NCBI GenBank assembly: GCA_030386875.1
Contig: CM059557.1
Span: 63,442,514-63,506,513, forward strand
Source of the DNA: Morinoia aosen
Lineage: Eukaryota > Arthropoda > Malacostraca > Amphipoda > Talitridae
DNA length: 64,000 bases
Direction: 5' to 3'
This document shows, one piece after another, positions 33,447 to 45,328 of the stretch. The first letter of the stretch is position 1, and the number at the start of each line of letters is the position of its first letter. The position numbers and the translations under genes are program-made. The notes under the pieces were generated by a model. It was not told where the DNA came from, searched no databases, and saw nothing but the letters and a program-made list of their open reading frames with translations.

Positions 33447-34780
33447 TTAACGTGGAATGTCCACATATGTGGACAGCAGGCACGTATAGGTAAAGTTACT
33501 GCCTCGAACATGCGTCCACATACGTGGACTTCAGAAGTATGAGGCCATAAATCGATGTATTTCGAATGAATGATCTTTAGCTACTTATACCGCTATATTT
33601 ATGTTTTATATGGTACTGTTTAATATTTAGTTCCTGCCTTATTCTGTTTAGACATATTTTACAGATTATTAAGTACCTACGGACGCCCGTCGCTTTGCTG
33701 AAGGTATTTTATTTGTAAACTGTATCCGAATAGCATAAAGCTTCACCTGGAACCCGAGCTTTTTCCATTCATCAGGTAATATGAACTTGCCTGAACCTTA
33801 GATTAGATTATCAGTCAGTTTAAGCCGCAACCAAGACGATCCTTCCTCTTATCCGCAACAAAGACGATCCAAAGAGAGGAAGGAAGAAGGCACCATTTAG
33901 TATGAAGTTAAAGGGAACGCGGAATCTATGCAGAAAGAGCATAGAAAAAGTAAGATAAGAAAGAAGTTCATGAATCAAGATCAAATTTGAAGAAGAAAGT
34001 AGTAGGTGCCGAAAAAACAGGACGGCAGTGAACCGAAGAAAGATGGTTCTTAACATAACAAAAGTATTTTATTTCACCAAAAAAGGCCTACCTAACTCTC
34101 AGCTCGGGCCCTCACATTGTCCCCAAGGAGGACTACCCCCATAGATACAATATTTGTATCCGCCTGAGGGGAATCATCCGTGGATACAATGAACATATGG
34201 GCGGTGTTGACAACGCTAACATGATGCTCGCACTGTACGAAACGTAAATTCGAAAAAAATTGCATCATCGTGTATTCTTCCACATCACGAACATGCGTGT
34301 CAAAAATGTATGGCTCCTGTTCCAATCAATTGGGAAGATGGAACTCTTCTTGACTTCGCAGTTGACATCGCAATGTATTTGCTGGCTGGCGTAAGACCTG
34401 GAAATTCTGATACAAAAGCAGTAACCACTGCAACACTAATAAGCAGATATCATAAGTTTGAAGTACACTGACGTTCCATTGGTGAGGTGAATGGATTGTT
34501 TTGGCCCTGTTCAATTTCAATCACTAAATGCCCAGCGTTGTAAGAATCCTGACTGTCAGAAAAAGACACGTTTTATGTGTTCTAAATGCATGGTTTATTT
34601 TTGTGTGGTAGGCAGTGACTCTTTTTTTCAGTTCCATGGTATCTCTCGCTAATATCAAACATATTGTCAATGCTCAGATAAATGATGAATTTGTTTCATA
34701 TTGACCTGATGTCTACGTATGTGGACAACTTATTTTTATCAAAATTGATCACTAGTACCTAATGTCCAAATTTATGGACA
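33447..34780 (+). mobile_element. Decayed piggyBac-like element with symmetric palindromes
   Basis: A TTAA at 33447-33450 is followed by the perfect 18-bp palindrome TGTCCACATATGTGGACA (33458-33475) and the near-palindrome GTCCACATACGTGGAC (33514-33529). At the other end are TGTCTACGTATGTGGACA (34710-34727) and TGTCCAAATTTATGGACA (34763-34780). The two palindromes are 56 bp apart on the left and 53 on the right, so the ends mirror each other. The transposase remnant lies between. I could not place the right TTAA. Confidence 0.6.
34120..34640 (+). pseudogene. piggyBac-like transposase, C-terminal remnant
   Basis: This is a DDE transposase of a cut-and-paste element, now dead. Near 34175 the plus strand reads RGYNEHMGGVDNANMMLALY. 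It matches the conserved piggyBac block that includes the late catalytic Asp (MGGVD). HHRVFFHITNM and VKNVWLLF follow, equivalent to the block after KKW in the family. After more shifts comes CKNPDCQKKTRFMCSKCMVYF near 34540-34605, matching the cysteine-rich finger that ends many piggyBac transposases. Several stops and frameshifts are present. The N-terminal two thirds cannot be read. Confidence 0.7.
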
Positions 34781-35847
34781 CTACATATTTTACACATTCA
34801 ATAAAAACTTACATTTTGGTGTTATTTGTGTGTTATTTCCTCCTAATGATCTCATTTATACACACAAATACGAAATACTTCTCACACATTTGTCCGTCGT
34901 ATCGCATTTCAACTTTTACAAACCCGGCTAGTACTACAAGTATTGAAACGAAGATTAAACGAAACATTTTGAAGTTAATTCATACATGTAAATTTGTACT
35001 TAATATCAGCATTATCTAATAACTCTACGTTGAGAAAGGAGATGCTAAAAATGCATTAGATTTTTTTCTAGGGAGCAGATTTGGTGTCAGATGCCAGATG
35101 ATCAAAACTGGGAGCTAAGCATAATAGAAAGATACCAGATCTGATTCGAAAAGAGCTAAATTGCCAACACTGTGTTGAACGAACGAACGATGCATATAGG
35201 AAAGACGGAAAGAGAGTTTGACAAAGAGTGTGTCGGGAAGAGGAGAGGTGAAACGGAAAAGGATAGCTGGGGAAATGAAAAAGATGCGCCTTGCGCATAT
35301 GATGCTAGTGTTGGAGGGCTTTTTGTAAGTAGTTTAATTAAGTGTGTTGAAAGTTAACTACCCTTCAGGGCTTTGTATGGGTGGGTGTTGTGTTAGTAAG
35401 CATCTAAAGTACTGTACGCGGGTGAGTAGGCTTACCGTGGTGGAGAGGGGGTTGTGGACAATGTGGAGTAGTACTCGTTTGTTGTCATGTCAAGTGTCTG
35501 AACTGCTGAGCATACGTTCCCTCCTTTTACACTGCCATATACATAGCAAGAATGTTTTAGAAGTTCGTGAAATGCTTGGAAAGAATAGTTTTAAAAGTTC
35601 TGAAGTCATCTAAAATGTTTTTTTTATTTTTTCAGCAAATTAGAGTAGAATCTGTTCGGATTGCTGCGGATAATTGCAATTAGTCTATTACAATAAGCTA
35701 GTTCCAAAATATTGCTGGCCAGTGTAGAAAAATCAAAGTTTAAAGAGAATAATAATTGTATTCTCCGTTTTTTAGATTAAAGAAAATAGGAAATTACATT
35801 AATTGACCAAAATCAGAACAAACTCAAAATTTTGTTTCACTGTCTAC
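34781..35847. other. Intergenic sequence, nothing recognised
   Basis: Short frames only. 35170-35300 is purine-rich on the plus strand. Confidence 0.35.
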
Positions 35848-37512
35848 ATACATATACCGGGCTTATCCTCCCCATGGGAGGGTAGCCGACAGCAGGCCAC
35901 AATCACCACACTTAGTCACTAGGAGGCGAGAGAGGCAGCACTGGCCGCACCTGAACTGCCAGGATCAGCAGCAGCCCAGCACAACCACCTTCCACAGTCA
36001 GGCCCGACAGCAACAGCTGGTTTACCCCGACCGCTTCATTGAGTGCAGCCCCTCCTCCGCACATGACAGGTCAACCCCATCACACGCGGGCAGCTTCCAG
36101 TAACGCGTCAAAAATAAAATTACCTCCTTATACACTGCCCCCACTCACTTCTGTCCGCAGCCATCCCTCTCGCCACGTCCACAGTCAGACCCCTCTCATA
36201 CAAAGCACGTCGCACTCCATCCATCCAACTCATCCGTGGTCTACCTCGCGCTCGAAGACCACTCACTTCCGACATATATATCTTTTTCACCAGCCGCTCA
36301 ACATTCATTCTTTCTACATGCCCAAACCATCCAAGCACTCTTTCATCCACTCGCCTGCTCAACTTTTTGATAACACCCGTCTGCTCCCTAACCAACTCAT
36401 TCCTGATCCTATCTCTTCTAGTTACTCCATACATGCTCCTCAAACACTTCATCTCAAACACATCCAACTTCCTCCTCTCAGCTGCTCTCAACCCCCAGGA
36501 CTCTGGTCCATACAACAAAACTGGCACAATCAAACTTTCATACAGTCCCCTCTTAGCATTCATACTCAAACTCCTGCATTCAAAAACTTTCCTCATTGCA
36601 CCCAATGTCTTACAACCTTCACTCACTCGATGCTTCACTTCTACTTCCATACTATCCTTAACAGTCACATCCGACCCGAGGTACATAAAATGCTCTACCT
36701 CCTCTAAAACTTCCCCATTCAACCTCACATCCAAAGTTCCAAACACTCCACCTCTTGAACATCTCATCACCTTACTTTTATTCACATTTACCCTCAATTT
36801 CCGCCTTTCGCACACTCTACCAAACTCTGTAACCAGTCTCCTCAGTTTTTCCTCTGAATCAGCCACAAGCGCTGTATCATCTGCAAACAACAGCTGACAC
36901 ACTTCCCAATACATACCATTTCGTCCCACCAACTGCGCACCTTTTCCCAACACTCTGGCATTCACTTCTCTCACCACACCATCCATAAACAAATCAAACA
37001 ACCACGGCGACATCACACATCCCTGTCTCACACCTGTCACAACTGGGAACCATTCACTCACCTCATTCCCTACTCTCACACATGCTCTGCTATCAATGTA
37101 GAAACTCTTGATCGCATTCAACAGTCTCCCACCCACTCCATACAAACTTACCACTTGCCATAAAGCCTCGCGATCCACTCTGTCATACGCTTTCTCTAGA
37201 TCCATAAATGCCCAATATACATCCTTTCCCTTTAATAAGTATTTTCCATTCACCTGCCTCACAGCAAACATTTGATCCACACAACCTCTACCACACCTAA
37301 AACCACACTGTTCTTCAGCAAGCACACGATCCGTCAACACTCTCACTCTTCCAATTAACACTCTTCCATACAGCTTCCCAACGACACTCAGTAGACTTAT
37401 ACCCCTAGAATTACTGCACTCATACCTGTCACCTTTCCCCTTGTACAACGGAACTACGCACGCGCTACTCCAATCAACCGGCACTTCACTAGCCTCGAAA
37501 CACACATTTAAT
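35848..37512 (-). mobile_element. 5'-truncated RTE-like LINE
   Basis: It includes the reverse transcriptase frame below and a GC-rich 3' untranslated part (36119-35860) that ends in a short TATGTATGTA-type tail, as is usual for RTE/CR1-type elements. The 5' end is lost in the middle of the protein near 37510. Target duplications were not identified. Confidence 0.75.
36120..37505 (-). pseudogene. LINE reverse transcriptase, open over 461 residues, 5'-truncated
   Basis: Copies element RNA into DNA at a nicked target. From the first Met: DWSSACVVPLYKGKGDR (about 10-27), then SNSRGISLLSVVGKLYGRVL, AFMDLEKAYDRVDRE with the first catalytic Asp (about 104-118), VRQGCVMSPWLFDLFMDGVV, and FADDTALVADSEEKL with the catalytic FADD (about 212-215). 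After YGPESWGL the C-terminal part has LGWFGHVERM and RARGRPRMSWMDGV, typical of RTE-like LINEs. No stop or frameshift, which is unusual for this window, but the endonuclease half is missing, so it cannot act alone. The first Met is only the first ATG after truncation. Confidence 0.88.
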
Positions 37513-39944
37513 GGTAAGTTTCACTGTCTAATATATTAATAAAACATCCTGCATGTTTTAGCTGCATAAATTATTCTAATTTTGAAGTTAAGATAGATTT
37601 CCTTGGCATATTGGAATCATAGGAACAGGGATTTTACAAAAAAACTTTTTGATAAAATTTGCAGCAATTTATTTTCAATAATATCATTCCAGGCATCTAT
37701 TGTAACTTTTTGCAGTGCAAATTCTAATGCTGGCAGTAAAATAATTTTTAATCTTATCATGCACCCAGTTAGGGATTACAGAGCACTTCAAAAGATTGTA
37801 TTCGTAAACTAGTCTATCTAATCTCTTGTAAATTTTAACTTGAAGTATGCGAAAATAACAATAACCAAATAAAGGAGAGCAGCGACTGTCAGTCATGGAT
37901 GCGTGCTCAGCTCAACAACAAATTGTTATACTAAGTAATTGTTTACTATTGTTCAAAATTGCATCCCATAAAGAAGGTAACCTCTGCGTCATCAAAAAAA
38001 GACACCTGTATGCGCGGCGGACCCTCGTTCTCCTCTCTCCAAGCTCACCACTGTAAAATCAAGACGACCACTCTTCTTCTTAAAATAATACATAAACTTT
38101 TACATATTGACGACAAATTCGTATCAATGCTGGATAAAAACATAATGTTCGTTGATATAGAAACGTGTGAGCAACAGTTTGTACTATAACAGCAGAAACC
38201 CAACCTAATGCTTTAAGTGTGTATGTTAGGCGTACGTAAGCCAACTGAGCTGCTGCATGAGAGCCTCTAAATTTCCCCTGATGTTGTTTTCAAACTTCAA
38301 ATGCAATTGAATGTATAACACATTCAATAGAGATTGTGACAAAGATCTTAAACAATTAATTTTCGCGGAAACTCGCCATTACGGTCGTGTAACTACATAA
38401 ATACATTGAAATAGAAAAATGTTCTTACTCTACAAGTCATCAAAAACACAACTTATAAAGTTTACAAATCGTCAAATTTACTTTTAAATATTTCACGTTA
38501 GGTTTCTGGCTTTTTTCCTACAATCTGTCTATTCTGGTAGAAATTTTCGTAGGGTCAATAATTTGTCATCAGACTAACGCTTTTCTGAGTCAGCACTGTC
38601 AGATATTTTAATCATTTGTTCTTCCTATTCCTGCTGTTACACTTTCAATCCAGTCGAGTATCAGTATACGTTTCCTTGTCTAGTTAATGAGCAATAAAAA
38701 CTCGTTTATTTATAGTTTCTACTTATGGTGCACAAGGTAATGCTCTCGATATAGAGCTTACTCCTATTGTGTCATTCAAAGTTTTATTGTTAATTTAGGT
38801 GGTAAATTCAGTGCCAAACTTTTGCTAGCATGTTTTTCGACTGGTATGACATTCCTGCTCCTGTTTTCTCCAGCAATATTTTTTTAATTTTAAAGCAATG
38901 ATCTACTTCAAGTGGCACCTACTTGTGGTAAATGAATTACTTGAACTGCTTTCATGCCGATCTGGCAGCCGCTTCGCTTGACGAGGGACTAGTCTTTCCC
39001 TGACTGAAGGCGCCTCTGCTATTGCTCACCTCGACCAAAGCTATCCTGTCGCACTGAAGTGTAGCATTGTGCATCTTTATACAAGAAACAGAATTTAAAT
39101 ATTAATTGTATACAATTTTCTTGTACTTCAAAAACTTCGCCTTGAAGCCTCGCAATATTTTTTTCAATAACGTAACTAGGTATGAAAAAAATATATAACT
39201 ACGTTCATAAGCGAAAAACTTGACTACATTTCTAATGTAAATGATCTTTTACTAGAAAATGACAAATCGATTCCAGTATGAAATTGAGAAATACTTAGTA
39301 TATATTTGAGAAACACTAATAATCTTGTCTTTTTAATAATTATGATGAATATGCAATACGTGCACGCTCATCGTCTGGGAATTTCAGAAAATAAATGAGA
39401 TCTGTGGCCTAAAATTTTTTCTATGTCTAAAATACTCGAAAGGGGATCTCTTATCAGAGTTTCTTAGCGTTAACATTTATGCCTTTTGCTAACCAAATGC
39501 TTCCCTATCTAGCGTCAGAAAATATAGCTTAAAGAATCAAACATAAGGACATAAATGTGTTTCGAACTGTAGCTAAACAAAAAAAAACATTCGATTGGAG
39601 CAGGTTAATTGGGATTCGTACTAAATGGAACAATTTTAAACGCGTGTTCAATCATCTACAAATTATAATTCTCTTATTAATTTTTTCATGACTCCCTTGT
39701 CACCAAAGGTTCAGAAAGCGAACGGAAAGGATCATTTAGCACGGACGGTAAAAAGTGGACAATCAATGCACAAGGTACATTCCCTCTCACGGTTCTCTGC
39801 GTATAGGAACGAGTTAAAACCGAAGATTAAGGGTATACAGAGTAGAGGTGGAAAAGAAGACATGAAAACCAAAAAAATTGAAGTGGGGTACGGAATATGC
39901 GTAGAATTCACGAAGGCCATTTCTTTTGGCTGAGGTAACTGAGC
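37513..39944. other. Intergenic sequence, nothing recognised
   Basis: The 81-codon frame at 39688-39933 starts with ATG but matches no family I know. Confidence 0.35.
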
Positions 39945-39960
39945 ATTTCCCCTGGGACCC

Positions 39961-40062
39961 AGTCTAACTTTTTCGCCGCCTGCATGCATGTTTTTCACTG
40001 CCTCAGTAATTAAATCGCTAAGGCGGCGAAAAATATGCATACTCCAGCGAAAAAGTTAGACT
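39961..40062. repeat. Short inverted repeat (hairpin)
   Basis: AGTCTAACTTTTTCGC at 39961-39976 is inverted exactly at 40047-40062. Inner CGCCGCC and GGCGGCG at 39974-39980 and 40022-40028 extend the pairing. It is the kind of hairpin a decayed small foldback leaves. Confidence 0.7.
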
Positions 40063-42201
40063 GAGGAGCACCAGTCCCCATAGTTTTGAGCAGACAAACA
40101 TAACCAACTAAACCTATTATTACCTACCTTATACCGCCAAGAGGAATAATAAATATATATCAACTAATCCTTTAGTTTTGTCGGGGCTATATTTGCGCTC
40201 AAAACTTTTCTGAAGGCCAGATCGAATTTCTTTCTCAGTGAACAGTTGTGCGAAGAACTATTAAGGAAGGTACTTGGATTTGAGACGAATTTTGTTTGAA
40301 AACTCCGAAGTTACGGCCTCCTTCAAGGACTTCAGTCGTTTTAGAGCAAAGTGCTACACAAACATAACTTACCAAGGATCAGAAAAGAAAACAGATCTTT
40401 CTCTGAAGAGTCTGTTGGCAGTTCTAAAAGACGAGAGCTGCGCAGCAATATGCTTCAAAAATGCATTAACGTGCGCCTGTTTCCGAAAAATGGTTGAATG
40501 CTTTCAGTCCAAATTTTATTTGACGTTAATACCTCGACTTTCAAACAGAACTCCACTGCTTCGATTCAAATGTGGCGTGTCAAGTCTTAACGGGAGAAAT
40601 GTCCAATTCCCGTCAAAGAGCGCTTCCAGATACATGACTGGTTATTTTGGGATATTGACTCATTTTACCTTATTAATCATAATTTTCTGCTGAAATTTTC
40701 TCAGAGCTGTATGCGCTACACTTCTTCAGTCGTTCCCTCACAACTCATTAAAATGGTGACTAAATATAAAGAGTAGAAACTGCAAAAGACGGGTAAACAT
40801 AATAAGGGCAGTTTTCTTTGCTACTTTATCTGATTTATGTGATTTTTTCTCCTCACTAGTATTTCAAGTTAGTACTCCATGCTCCAGAAAATTGCATTAA
40901 GGTAATACTTTGAGACAAAGCAAGTTTTCAGAGAACTTGAAATATTCTTGTACTGTAGTTCCTGAAAAAATAAACGTAAGAAACGGTGTACACATAACAA
41001 ACAGAAATACACCAAGACATATGTTTGAGGCTTGAGGTTTTTTCTAAAATTACAGAACTAATGAATTGCATTATATACATTGAAAACAAAAATTGGAGCA
41101 ACTTTCAAAAACACGGTTTAAAATAAGTGATGCCTGCAAGTTTTGACAGTTGATAGTGCTAGAATTTTTTTGAAAAATCGTATATTATGTGTGAAGTATG
41201 GTCATAAAGAGATTATAAAGTTAGTTTCACATTAGAAGCCTGATATGAAAGCATTTCAAAGATTTCAGTGTTACAAGCAAAGAAGCCAAAAAATTATAAA
41301 AGGGTGTCAGGTATCTTTACATTTCTGCATTCAGTGTAAAAATGAACCATTGAAAGTTCCCTCAATGTCCATGTAAGTACTTGGAGTTACGTTGTGAAAA
41401 AATAAATGATGACTGAAACAACGAAAAAAATTCAGGACCTAGTGCACCTTTGAAGATTTCAATGAGTTGTTGCAAGATGTCGCGAAAGGTCAAAAATAAT
41501 CCGCTTGAGTTTAAGAGATGAATTTGAGAAAGATCAAACCACTGCTATAACTCGTGTCCGTCGCAGAACAATATGTCAAGAACTCCAGAGGTCAGAACTC
41601 GAATCGGCTTCCTCGAAAACTTCTATTTCTGAGAAACGTAATTCAAATTTTAGATCGAAGACTAAAATTTAAAGCACGCTAAACAATTTTTTAAGACCAT
41701 CAGCAGCGAAAAAGTATGGCAAATATGGCACAAACGGCACGACTCCAAAGGAAGTAGAGATTGGAGCTAAAGGAGCTATAGAGTGATATCCTTCTAACGA
41801 CGCATCGGTTACATGAAACTAATATCAGCTTTAATTTCAGATTTTGCAAAAGTTTTATAGTTCGTAAGATAGGCGTTCTGGTTGAAAATTGCTTGCAAAA
41901 TGCCGGTTTATGGTCACATGATCGCGCATAACATGCGCTATTTTCATTTCATCAAAACTTTTGCTTGAGTAACGCAATTTACATTCTGATTTGACAGTTA
42001 TTGTCATCAGAATAAGATGAATGTTGTAGAGCGCACATTCTTGCATACTTTTAATAATCTGCGCATCATATAGATCTGCTACAATTTTCCATGCCTTTCT
42101 ATTACCGAGGATCTTGAAAACCTTGTAGTTTGAAGACGAGCAACAGAAAGCTTTATGGCCATTGTGTTGTTCATCAGGTGTTGAGGAAAGATTTAACAGC
42201 C
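40063..42201. other. Intergenic sequence, one unassigned open frame
   Basis: 40274-40693 is open for 139 codons on the plus strand, but its first codon is TTG and it matches no family I know. I do not call a gene. Confidence 0.35.
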
Positions 42202-43369
42202 TTAAGGCCTCCTCACACGTACAAATATGTTGGCAGACAATCTGAACTGAATTTGGTTTGTCGGTCTCAAGGCCCCTCACACGATGCAAACAACACACTG
42301 CAAACTTGAGTTACTTGACAAAGACTGGCGCACGCTTCAGTATGCCAGTAGCAGCTAGGTGGTGAGTACGCACAAAAATAGCGACTCCAGACGGCGAGTT
42401 CGTACAATTGATAAGATTCGTTATAGTTGCAATGAATAAGAAATAAAAGAGATGTAAAAGCTCGCTCAAAATGGGCTAAAGAATAGTTCCTAAAATGTAG
42501 TGAACATACAAATAAAAAATTGCTTATAGAAGTGCATAAGGAGGGAGAGAGGCGGAGTACAGTCGTGCACACATGGAGCTAGGATATATGGAGGTAGCAT
42601 AGCGCACTCCGATCGGGCTCAATTTGGCTGCAAAAGCTGAAAGACTCGGGCACTCTCAAGGCCCGACACGTCACAATTCGGAGCCAACCACAGACGCTTG
42701 GCTGAAGTTGCTCCACCCACCTTCCCTACAACCCCTCTCTCAATGGCTCTCATTTTCCAAAGCAAGATTAGTACCTCACCACAAGTCAAAGGGTGAGATG
42801 CGCGTGCAAGTTGCTCTAATTTGTTATAATCAAGGGCCTGTAATCTTTATAGTTTTCAGCACTTAATGTATCTTTGCTAGTAATTTTGATATTATTAAGT
42901 GTCCTCAGGTTAGGAAACACAATTTATTATCTTTCGGAGTCTTAGAATCCCAAATTAATCATTAACGATTGAATGATTAACTAAACAGCTGGAAGGGCAT
43001 GCAGCGAGCGTGTGCGCACCATAGCGTAGTTAGTAGGTAACTTGCTTCCGTGCTGACGTCACACTCGCGAGACGGCTATTGGTTACCACAGACACAGGTG
43101 AAATCTCAAAAACTGGTTCTCTTCACAGACGGCTATGCTCCCTCCATATAAACTCCCTCCACGCGTGCACCACACACGAAGGCTGGCGTGTCCATGGGCG
43201 TGACACTGACGTGGTGTCAAGGTTTGCAGCCGGTCGCTCCAAAATTATCAAGCATGGCTCATCTACCTCATACAGTCTGTGCCAACCTGAAATGAGCGTA
43301 CAAACGCACGAATTCAGCACCAGTTCAGATATGTTTGCAGATATATTTACGCGTGTGAGGGGGCCTTAA
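42202..43369. mobile_element. TIR element, family of 13911-15757, copy 2
   Basis: Ends are TTAAGGCCTCCTCACACGTACAAATATG and the inverse of TTAAGGCCCCCTCACACGCG. The first 360 bp and last 190 bp align with copy 1. A second internal end-like motif (AAGGCCCCTCACACGATG) lies near 42270. The flanks read TTAA on both sides here but TAAA/TTTA in copy 1. TTAA may be a real duplication or part of the end. It carries a nested MITE at 42571-43164. Confidence 0.8.
42565..43170. mobile_element. MITE nested in the 42202 element
   Basis: GTGCAC at 42565-42570 and 43165-43170 flanks inverted ends ACATGGAGCTAGGATATATG (continuing GAGGTAGCATAGC) and GCGTGGAGGGAGTTTATATG (continuing GAGGGAGCATAGC). The sister copy near 14245-14265 lacks this insert at the corresponding place, which supports a later insertion. 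No coding sequence. Confidence 0.65.
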
Positions 43370-45150
43370 GCCCATGAGACCACCTTTTCCACTGTGTAAC
43401 ATGAAAGCAGGAGCATAGGGGTAAGGGATTACTTTTTATTTAGTAGAAAAGGATGGTTTTAAATAATTGAAGGAACTGTACACAAAGCTAAATGTTACTG
43501 AATTTCAGAAGATAATCAGCATAAATCTTCCGAAAAACTGAATCTAGAATCCAAATGGAAATTTCTACAGGACGTTGATCCTGAGCATACAAAGGTAATT
43601 ACTGAATGGCTCTTAAGCAAGAGTGTTGAGGTGGTGGTTTAAGGTCAGCCAATCCTGGAGTTAAATGGCATAAAAACATTGGTGAAAACTCAATAGTAGA
43701 TCAAAGCATGAAGAACGACAAAATTCAATGAATTAGATGTTTCTACTAAAAAGAAATCAGCTGAGAGTTCCCACGAATCGTGTCAGGGTCTCGTAATAAA
43801 ACAAGAACTACCCAAAAACTATAACTGCACGTGGGATCCTCCTATCAATCATTTACGATCTTTCGATTTCATCAATACTTTTACACTAAATGTTTCATTA
43901 TTGGGTGTAAACTTTACAAACCAATCAAAACATGTAGTCTGTCTCTTGTCAAAATGATTGAAATAGCAACTTGAACATTTTTCGGGTAGCAATAGCGTTA
44001 CTGGATTTGAATTCTTGCCGACAATATAAAGCAAGCTGTCTTCCGTTTCGCACTATTATTTTTCAGGTCAAATCATATTCTGTTCAGCCTCTCCAGTAAT
44101 TATCTCCATGCGAGTCATCGATATTGAAGCAGCACACTTGTACGATTCAACGCTTATCGGACCACCACATTTTTGAACCCCTGGGTTTTCATTTAATTAC
44201 TCTTTATGCCGTTTATGTTCTTTTCTCTAGCGTTGGTGAAAAAAATCTGTGAGTTCCCTGATTTCTAAAATCGTTAATAGATCGATGAAACTCGATTATA
44301 ATTGCTGACCCCGCCGCTGCATTGAAGCCCCGAGGGAGACTAAAATAGTTTCGTCATTATTGAAGCTTGAGTACTACGATTTCTTTTTATGCATACGCAC
44401 TTGTCAAGAGAGACGTGTTTTGAGATGAACTAATTCCAAAGCGTACATAATACCAGCAGACAAAATGAAATTGCCGTGAGAGAAGAGTAATGCTCTGACT
44501 GTTTTCAAAGTGTATTCATATAAGAGATGCGATTATTTCATTTTAGTTTGATCTGCCCATACTATCCCCGAATACGGAGTAGCTCTTGTATAATTCAAGT
44601 TTATATGAGTATAGCAATCATTTACATTTTGCCAGGAATATTTTACTAAATTTAAAAAGAACCAACGCATAAATGATCACACTGAATGACAATTGTTTCG
44701 AAATCAAGTTTTCAGTGGAGGAGGTACAAAACCACCCAATTTTTTTATGAGCTAGTAAAGAAATCCTAATCTAAATTGATCACCTAATTTTTAGGAGCCT
44801 TCATTTGTTAGTATATGAACAAATTATTCTAGTTGCATATTTCGAGGATACATCAGAGCAGCATTTCAACTTCACTTCACAGAATGTGTCAAATTTCAAA
44901 CTTGTGTCACATATTTTGCGTCGAAATTAATGTCATTACTAATTTATAGGTACGGAAAAGACTCGTAACTCCCAGTCAAAAATATGGTTGATATGTTCCA
45001 AGTTTCAACATTTTTTCCTTCCTGTCACCCTAAAAGTTACAAAGCAAGATTTTTGAGTCTGAATAGTTCAAGCCTACCTTATTACTGAGATGAAGGCGTT
45101 CCTAGGATTGGTTTATACATTCTTTACAGCCGTTGACGTTCGAATGCTAT
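43370..45150. other. Intergenic sequence, nothing recognised
   Basis: AT-rich with short frames only. Confidence 0.4.
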
Positions 45151-45163
45151 GAATAGGAATTCA

Positions 45164-45195
45164 CTGATTTATTTCTAGGGAAACGTAATCTACAT
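45164..45195. other. 32-bp tail of the Penelope-like insertion
   Basis: Lies between the left target duplication and the 3' end of the minus-strand copy, with no counterpart at the right end. It matches the description of the short extension seen in Penelope-like elements. Identification is by position only. Confidence 0.5.
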
Positions 45196-45328
45196 AAAAA
45201 CAGAATTATCAAGGAGGGTAGAAACATCTTTCAAGAAGTCATCTTTGTTTAAAAAATAAAGCTTTCGAGTACTACTACACTCATCATCATGCAGTATCTG
45301 AAACGGAAAAGAAAAATAAGTTTTTACA

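Noticed and set aside
36039..36897. Plus-strand open frames of 222 and 176 codons
   Set aside because: They are antisense shadows of the RTE-like reverse transcriptase on the minus strand.
40274..40693. 139-codon open frame
   Set aside because: First codon is TTG, no known motif, and no splice or promoter context.
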